Below, piece by piece: positions 59,794 through 64,000 of a DNA stretch of 64,000 bases (position 1 is its first letter; every line of letters starts with the position of its first letter). Source of the DNA: Pseudomonas sp. ICMP 561 (GTDB lineage Bacteria > Pseudomonadota > Gammaproteobacteria > Pseudomonadales > Pseudomonadaceae); contig NZ_LKBT01000003.1 in NCBI RefSeq assembly GCF_002699985.1, forward strand, positions 62,001-126,000, in the 5' to 3' direction. The translations under genes and the position numbers were made by a program. The notes under the pieces were generated by a model, which saw only the letters and a program-made list of their open reading frames with translations, did no database searches and was not told the origin of the DNA.

Positions 59794-60616
59794 TTATTTT
59801 GAGGTGGAGGCGCATCGTCGTAGTTACTTTCCGTTATGCGCTTACAATATCGTGGTTTCCTGTCTGTCGGTAGGTTTTTCTTTATGGGTTGTGGCGAGTT
59901 TCTATAGGCTAGGGTACCCGATCTTGAAAATGGAGCGCTGTCTGACTGCGTTGTGTTTTTTGTGGGTGGCTACAGTGTTTCACTGTAATTTCATGATCAC
60001 GACGGGTAGCGTTCTATGGCTGAGGGTTTCAATAGGGATTTTGATATTTTGCCTTCTGGTCGTTGTACCTGCTATTGGGTATCAGCCGAACCCGCTAGTG
60101 TATGCGCTTGCCGTTTTTTTTCCGTTACTGGGCTTGCTTTCTTTCAACAGTAACCGGCATAGACAGTTCTGCAGAGATTTTAGAGATTTTCGGCACCAGC
60201 GTGCTTCCGCGCACAGGGATGGCGGTGAGTCGGCTAGAATTGTCCTCGGAGTAAGCTCGCTCGCAAAGCGCCAGAATAAAACCTCAAAGCGAGAAACTGC
60301 TATCACTAATAGACTTAGGGATCAGGCAGAAAAGGCCGCTGTCCGACGAAGGCAAGCAAAAAACAAAGTGACCTACCCGATAGCCGCGGTGTTGGTATTG
60401 GCGCTGATAGGGCTCTTGGGTTATTCGATCTATGACAGCCTGATGAGTGGTGTTGTCCTCTTGGGGGGGAGAGGTGGCCCGGTTCAACGCTACTCTGTGG
60501 TTACCCAGCCAGGCGTATATTGGTTCGCTATATCTCTATACGCCTTTATAGTTGTCATGGGGGTGGTTGGGTTGCGGCTAATGCTTTTTTTCTACAAATT
60601 GGAAGCACTCAAGTAG
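59786..60616 (+). CDS. Polytopic membrane protein, candidate immunity protein
   Basis: A 276-residue protein with six predicted membrane segments: about residues 16-40, 51-72, 74-97 and 103-120, a basic cytoplasmic loop (RQNKTSKRETAITNRLRDQ), then about 200-222 (YPIAAVLVLALIGLLGYSIY) and 245-271. The start is GTG 59786 with AGGAG 7 bases upstream, inside the end of the previous gene; this is better supported than the ATG at 59762. An inner-membrane immunity protein is what a pore-forming effector would require. No family is recognised. Lower GC than the housekeeping genes. Confidence 0.5.
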   Translation: MSDYFEVEAHRRSYFPLCAYNIVVSCLSVGFSLWVVASFYRLGYPILKMERCLTALCFLWVATVFHCNFMITTGSVLWLRVSIGILIFCLLVVVPAIGYQPNPLVYALAVFFPLLGLLSFNSNRHRQFCRDFRDFRHQRASAHRDGGESARIVLGVSSLAKRQNKTSKRETAITNRLRDQAEKAAVRRRQAKNKVTYPIAAVLVLALIGLLGYSIYDSLMSGVVLLGGRGGPVQRYSVVTQPGVYWFAISLYAFIVVMGVVGLRLMLFFYKLEALK

Positions 60617-60653
60617 CCGTTGAATTCCCAAATCGCCATAGTTCTGACTTTTC

Positions 60654-60942
60654 GCCTCATTTCCGTGCGACCCTTGCACCATGCGCGGAAGCTGGCGTGA
60701 CTATGGTGCTGTGCTGTGCTGTGCTGTGCTGTGCTGTGCTGTGCTGTGCTGTGCTGTGCTGAGCGGGCAGTATCTACGCCGCATGCGCTAGACTTTGCCG
60801 GATGGCATAAGTCTTGCGCGGTTCCATTACCGTCCAGGCTCGCAGGAGGCACGCCGTGTCGATCACATTGCCTTGCACGACGTCACGCATTACCGCTACG
60901 AACGAGCGGTTTAAGGGGGGGGCCTCAATTGTCCGCCTGCGT
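60654..60942 (+). pseudogene. Broken copy of the promoter and first codons of the transglutaminase gene
   Basis: Bases 60796-60915 match 63651-63768 almost base for base, including the AGGAGG site and the GTG start (60856 versus 63707), and weaker similarity extends from 60654 (versus 63555) to 60942 (versus 63792). One T is missing after GTGTCGAT, shifting the frame five residues or fewer into the coding region, so no functional product is possible. Confidence 0.85.
60706..60760. repeat. Pentanucleotide microsatellite, GTGCT x 11
   Basis: Eleven perfect GTGCT units (55 bases) inside the broken transglutaminase 5' copy. The corresponding part of the intact copy (near 63607-63620) has no such repeat. 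Confidence 0.97.
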
Positions 60943-61194
60943 AACTATCTGCAAGTTATGGGTAATGAGCTTTGTATGGAACTGATGCCGCGCGCCGCCG
61001 CGCCGTCAGAAGTTGCCTTTCGATCTGGGTTTCCTCCAGATAGCAACCCGCTTGACGCACACTGAAAGCAAAACAAGACTCTTCCCACGCGACGACAGAG
61101 TTAGTCCTACATCCATTGGGGCGGCCTGAGCCTATCCTCGGTTTCTTCAACAGAAGCGCTAGCGTTGCTAGCCGCCTAAGTCAGGGAGATCGCG

Positions 61195-62730
61195 GTGCTC
61201 ATTATCAATAACAATTCAGTGAGAACTCAGGGTTTCATCTCAACTCTGGACAGCAGGCCCTCAGCCATAGCAAACATAGTTGCTGACGAGGTGACTCATC
61301 AGACCAGCACCGACAGCTCGGTTTCAGTCCTCGCTCGTCAGATTAGCGCGGCTGCTTCGCGTGCCCAGACCAGGGATGCCTCGCTCGACCCGCAGGCGCT
61401 TGGGCAAAAGGCGTCGCAATTGCTCGACGAGCTGTTGGGCGGTACTCATCAAGTTAACCAAGCCAATACGTTTGCCAGCCCTTTTCAAGGGATGCCCCGA
61501 GATCAGTTGGCTTTGATTGCGTATGACGAAGGTGGTGATTTTCCCGTCGCAGAGCGTGTCGCGGCCCTGCAAGAGTTATCCAGTCAGGAACAGCTCTGGC
61601 GGCAGACTGCGACCCAGCACGCGCTGCTTGAGTACGACGCCACCGGAAAGATGACCGGCTTTTTTAATGAAGCCCTTACTCATTTCAAGTCACTGGCACC
61701 CATTGAGCAAAGCCAGTACCCAATTAGCTATGCTGTCGATTTGCAGCAGAAGCTTGAGCTCTATTCGGGCAGCAAGATGTCGCTGAGAGAAATGGGCGCA
61801 GCGAACCCTCTGGAGGTTATTCAACAATCACTTCCCGAGCTGGCCTTTACTCAAGTATCGAGGTTGAGCGAGCATCCGAAAGTTGTCCCACTATCGCAAG
61901 TTGATGTAGCTGCTACTCAAGCAAATAAGGTGGGCCGCGATTTAATGGTGGAGCGTTTGTTCGGAGTACGTGAGCCCGCCATCGCCGATGCGTCGAAAGG
62001 TTTAAAATTTGGGGACCTAGCCCGTAACGAATGTGAGTACCTCACGAAAGAAGATCGCGGGCTGATTTCTGATATCTATGCTTATGCTCAAGGTGAGGAT
62101 GTTGACATGGAATATGTTGATGGGGTCGCTCGTTCTCTTGGGCATTATCGGATGTATGGGCATTTCAAGTCGGATTTTAACAAGTGCAATTACGATCTCC
62201 AGGGTTGGAAGTTGACGGTTGCTTTTCCAGAAGAAGATGCAGTTGTCGCGTCGCGTATATTGAATGGCTCCGCGATCAATAGCACACGGCTCGATCCGGA
62301 TTTCTTACGATATGCGCTGACTCCAGCCTCTGGCGCGTTGGTGAACTTGGGTTATTTTGAATTCATGGAACATGTCGTGACGAAGTTCTCTGATGAATCT
62401 AATACAGCAGCTCCTGTGGAGAGCACGTTCTCTAGCTATGTGCCCAGGCCAGGGGAGGGGTACTACGTAATGACGACCTCGAGTACGGTCAGGATGGCGA
62501 ATTTCGTTCAATATGTCGTCAGTGAGGGGGGAGTTTTGCGTCTGACAGAGAAAGGTCGAGCACTGAGGGGGGATTCGGGAGAGGGGGACGATAAAACAGT
62601 TCGACCCCATCTGGAGCTTGTGAGGACCAGGGCGGGGCTGGAGATATTACGCGAATGGCCCGGCAATGATCTTTACCCAAGAGAGCCGGGTTGGCTTGGC
62701 AGTCTATGGGATCGGCTTGGAGAAATGTAG
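61195..62730 (+). CDS. Uncharacterised protein with polymorphic-effector appearance
   Basis: A 511-residue protein with no signal peptide or membrane segment. The N-terminal 200 residues (SVSVLARQISAAASRAQTRD, FQGMPRDQLALIAYDEGGDF, EQSQYPISYAVDLQQKLELY) resemble a conserved region I recall in many unnamed Pseudomonas proteins whose C-termini differ. The C-terminal 300 residues contain several aromatic and acidic motifs (RSLGHYRMYGHFKSDFNKC; YVPRPGEGYYVMTTSS) but no active site that I can name. The start is GTG 61195, 6 bases after AGGGAG. It lies between duplicated flanks and just before a secreted small protein. A secreted-effector role is inference only. Confidence 0.5.
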   Translation: MLIINNNSVRTQGFISTLDSRPSAIANIVADEVTHQTSTDSSVSVLARQISAAASRAQTRDASLDPQALGQKASQLLDELLGGTHQVNQANTFASPFQGMPRDQLALIAYDEGGDFPVAERVAALQELSSQEQLWRQTATQHALLEYDATGKMTGFFNEALTHFKSLAPIEQSQYPISYAVDLQQKLELYSGSKMSLREMGAANPLEVIQQSLPELAFTQVSRLSEHPKVVPLSQVDVAATQANKVGRDLMVERLFGVREPAIADASKGLKFGDLARNECEYLTKEDRGLISDIYAYAQGEDVDMEYVDGVARSLGHYRMYGHFKSDFNKCNYDLQGWKLTVAFPEEDAVVASRILNGSAINSTRLDPDFLRYALTPASGALVNLGYFEFMEHVVTKFSDESNTAAPVESTFSSYVPRPGEGYYVMTTSSTVRMANFVQYVVSEGGVLRLTEKGRALRGDSGEGDDKTVRPHLELVRTRAGLEILREWPGNDLYPREPGWLGSLWDRLGEM

Positions 62731-62755
62731 GGCTCGCACCGATCCTCGGCTTACA

Positions 62756-62782
62756 ACGGCGCGAATCACTTAATCGCGCCGT
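62756..62782 (+). terminator. Hairpin without T tract after the 511-residue gene
   Basis: ACGGCGCGA, nine-base loop, TCGCGCCGT. It is 25 bases after the stop; without a T run it may be a weak or Rho-dependent stop. Confidence 0.4.
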
Positions 62783-62895
62783 ATTGAGCGCAGCGATGCC
62801 TCTGATTGGTTTTTTATTTAATATATATGTATGTCGCGCGGCCTGGACGGTTGAGTAAGCTTGGGGTATTAAGCACAACACTCAAGGAATGACTC

Positions 62896-63339
62896 GTGAA
62901 GAAAATTATAGTGGTTACACTTTTGACTTTGTCAGCCAATACGTTCGCAGCAGAGGATGTCATTACAAAGTCTAAAGTGCCTGACCGGATTGTGGTCGCC
63001 AAAGCTGGCGTTGGTCTGTCGCAGTTTACGATGATGACTGTGGATTTTCCCAGAAGTCAACGTTATTTGCCGAAAAGCTTGGAGAGCATACATTGGACTA
63101 GTACCTACTATCCGAATAATACAGGTGAGCACGTTCAGATATGTTACACCCGGGCAGGTAGAGCTGGTTACGACCAGTGCGAAGAAATTTCCAAGAACTC
63201 TTCAGGCTCGACTGAGGCTTTTAATCACCATGGTTTTGACAGATTTGCGAGAATCACTATCAAGCATTTGGTGAGTGGCGGACAAAATCAGGGAACTCCC
63301 GCTGGTGAAGATTCAATAGCTGTTCACTACAGCTACTGA
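62896..63339 (+). CDS. Small secreted protein, FlhE-like
   Basis: A 147-residue protein with signal peptide MKKIIVVTLLTLSANTFA cleaved before AED. The mature part has two cysteines about 18 residues apart (VQICYTRAGRAGYDQCEEIS) followed by SGSTEAF and a C-terminal DSIAVHYSY, a pattern reminiscent of the flagellar FlhE family; no flagellar genes are near, so the name is tentative. The start is GTG 62896, with AAGGA 7 bases upstream. It follows the 511-residue gene and could be its periplasmic partner. Low GC. Confidence 0.5.
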   Translation: MKKIIVVTLLTLSANTFAAEDVITKSKVPDRIVVAKAGVGLSQFTMMTVDFPRSQRYLPKSLESIHWTSTYYPNNTGEHVQICYTRAGRAGYDQCEEISKNSSGSTEAFNHHGFDRFARITIKHLVSGGQNQGTPAGEDSIAVHYSY

Positions 63340-63401
63340 TTGTTGAGTATTCACGCGCTACCCGCTTGAGTAACCACGCTGTTTTCCCTAAACACTCTTA
63401 A

Positions 63402-63486
63402 GTGGCAGCAAATTCATTCGCGAAAGCACCCCATTAGACGTAACTGATTTCAGTAGTCCCGCTGTCGTAAATGAATTCGCTGCCAC
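63402..63486. repeat. Inverted repeat, REP-like (GAATTCATTCGCGAA family)
   Basis: Arms GTGGCAGCAAATTCATT and the complement of GTGGCAGCGAATTCATT, 17 bases with one mismatch, about 50 bases apart. It marks the right edge of the accessory genes before the transglutaminase promoter region; no gene is seen from 63340 to 63706. Confidence 0.75.
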
Positions 63487-63706
63487 AGATGATCACGATC
63501 TGCCTCAGCCCCCTCGACAGTCCGCCAGCTCGTTCACAAATTTTCCCTCCCTGTGCCTTATTTCTGTGCAACGCTTGCACCGCGGGGCACGGTAGGCGCT
63601 TTAATAGTGCCTGGTTCTGCCTCGCCATCGAGGAACCGCCGTATTTGCCCGGATGGCATAAGTCTTGCGCGGTTCCATTACCGTCCAGGCTCGCAGGAGG
63701 CACGCC

Positions 63707-64000
63707 GTGTCGATTCACATTGCCTTGCACCACGTCACGCATTACCGCTACGAACGAGCGGTTGAACTGGGTCCGCAGATTGTCCGCCTGCGTCCTGCGG
63801 CCCACAGCCGCACCCGGGTTTTGTCGTATTCACTGAAAGTCCTGCCTGAAAATCACTTCATCAACTGGCAGCAGGACCCTCAAGGCAACTACCTTGCGCG
63901 TCTGGTCTTTCCGGAAAAGACCAACGAGCTGCGTGTTGAAGTCGATCTGGTCGCCGAAATGGCGGTCTTCAACCCGTTCGACTTCTTCCTCGAGCCTTAT
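63707..64000 (+). CDS. Transglutaminase family protein, N-terminal part (3' end outside window)
   Basis: 98 codons are visible, beginning [19 protein letters not shown]. The pattern [12 protein letters not shown]...[12 protein letters not shown]...[19 protein letters not shown] is the bacterial transglutaminase N-terminal domain (PF08379) found on proteins that usually sit with DUF2126/circularly permuted ATP-grasp genes. The GTG start has AGGAGG 6 bases upstream. A frame-shifted partial copy of this gene start lies 2.85 kb upstream. Confidence 0.85.
   Translation, partial: MSIHIALHHVTHYRYERAVELGPQIVRLRPAAHSRTRVLSYSLKVLPENHFINWQQDPQGNYLARLVFPEKTNELRVEVDLVAEMAVFNPFDFFLEPY

Noticed and set aside
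60520..60762. 80-residue frame running into the GTGCT repeat (poly-LCCAV peptide)
   Set aside because: It lies in the end of the immunity-like gene and the microsatellite; repeat-encoded, with no good ribosome-binding site.
60943..61194. Hrp box (type III effector promoter) before the 511-residue gene
   Set aside because: No GGAACC-N15/16-CCAC arrangement was found; GGAACT near 60976 has no partner box.

Overview
The window is a chromosomal segment of a Pseudomonas species. The evidence is gene order that I recall from P. aeruginosa (serB to orn, queG to purA, rnr to dnaB), protein sequences typical of the genus, high GC, and dense palindromic REP elements of the types known from the P. fluorescens and P. 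syringae lineages. I lean towards the fluorescens lineage but cannot fix the species. All identifications come from reading motifs and recalling families; no database search was made.

Layout. 1-1885: end of thiC and the transporter gene cytX (thiamine pyrimidine supply). 1891-2637: a lipoprotein gene on the minus strand. 2848-11988: nudF, yqiB, cpdA, yqiA, parE, a phytase-like secreted protein, an aspartic protease and parC, so both topoisomerase IV subunits lie in one cluster. 12169-25770: a PqiC-like lipoprotein, ahpA/serB (divergent), a PilZ-like protein, psd, rhdA, an HDOD protein, motAB, rsgA and orn. 25946-27758: a TRIC-type channel and queG. 27821-40749: the long operon-like run nnr, tsaE, amiB, mutL, miaA, hfq, hflX, hflK, hflC, then hisZ and purA. 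40901-51057: a chemoreceptor, two tRNA-Leu(CAG) genes, rnr, rlmB, and rpsF-rpsR-DUF2232-rplI-dnaB.

From 51066 onward the character changes. A 1516-residue toxin-like protein runs convergent to dnaB. After ygiQ comes an orphan hcp gene divergent from an overlapping gene pair that looks like a type VI secretion effector and its membrane immunity protein. Next come a GTGCT x 11 microsatellite, a broken copy of the start of a transglutaminase gene, a 511-residue protein of polymorphic-effector appearance, a small secreted FlhE-like protein, and then the intact start of the same transglutaminase gene, cut by the window end. The two copies of the transglutaminase 5' region bracket about 2.6 kb of accessory genes. 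This hcp-effector-immunity locus with its duplicated flank is the best candidate here for something undescribed.

Repeats are a second theme. At least twelve intergenic spaces carry paired, inverted REP elements from about five sequence families. One tandem array (132-bp period) sits exactly at the start of the phytase-like gene and seems to have displaced its start codon. A separate MITE-like inverted repeat lies after the PqiC-like gene.
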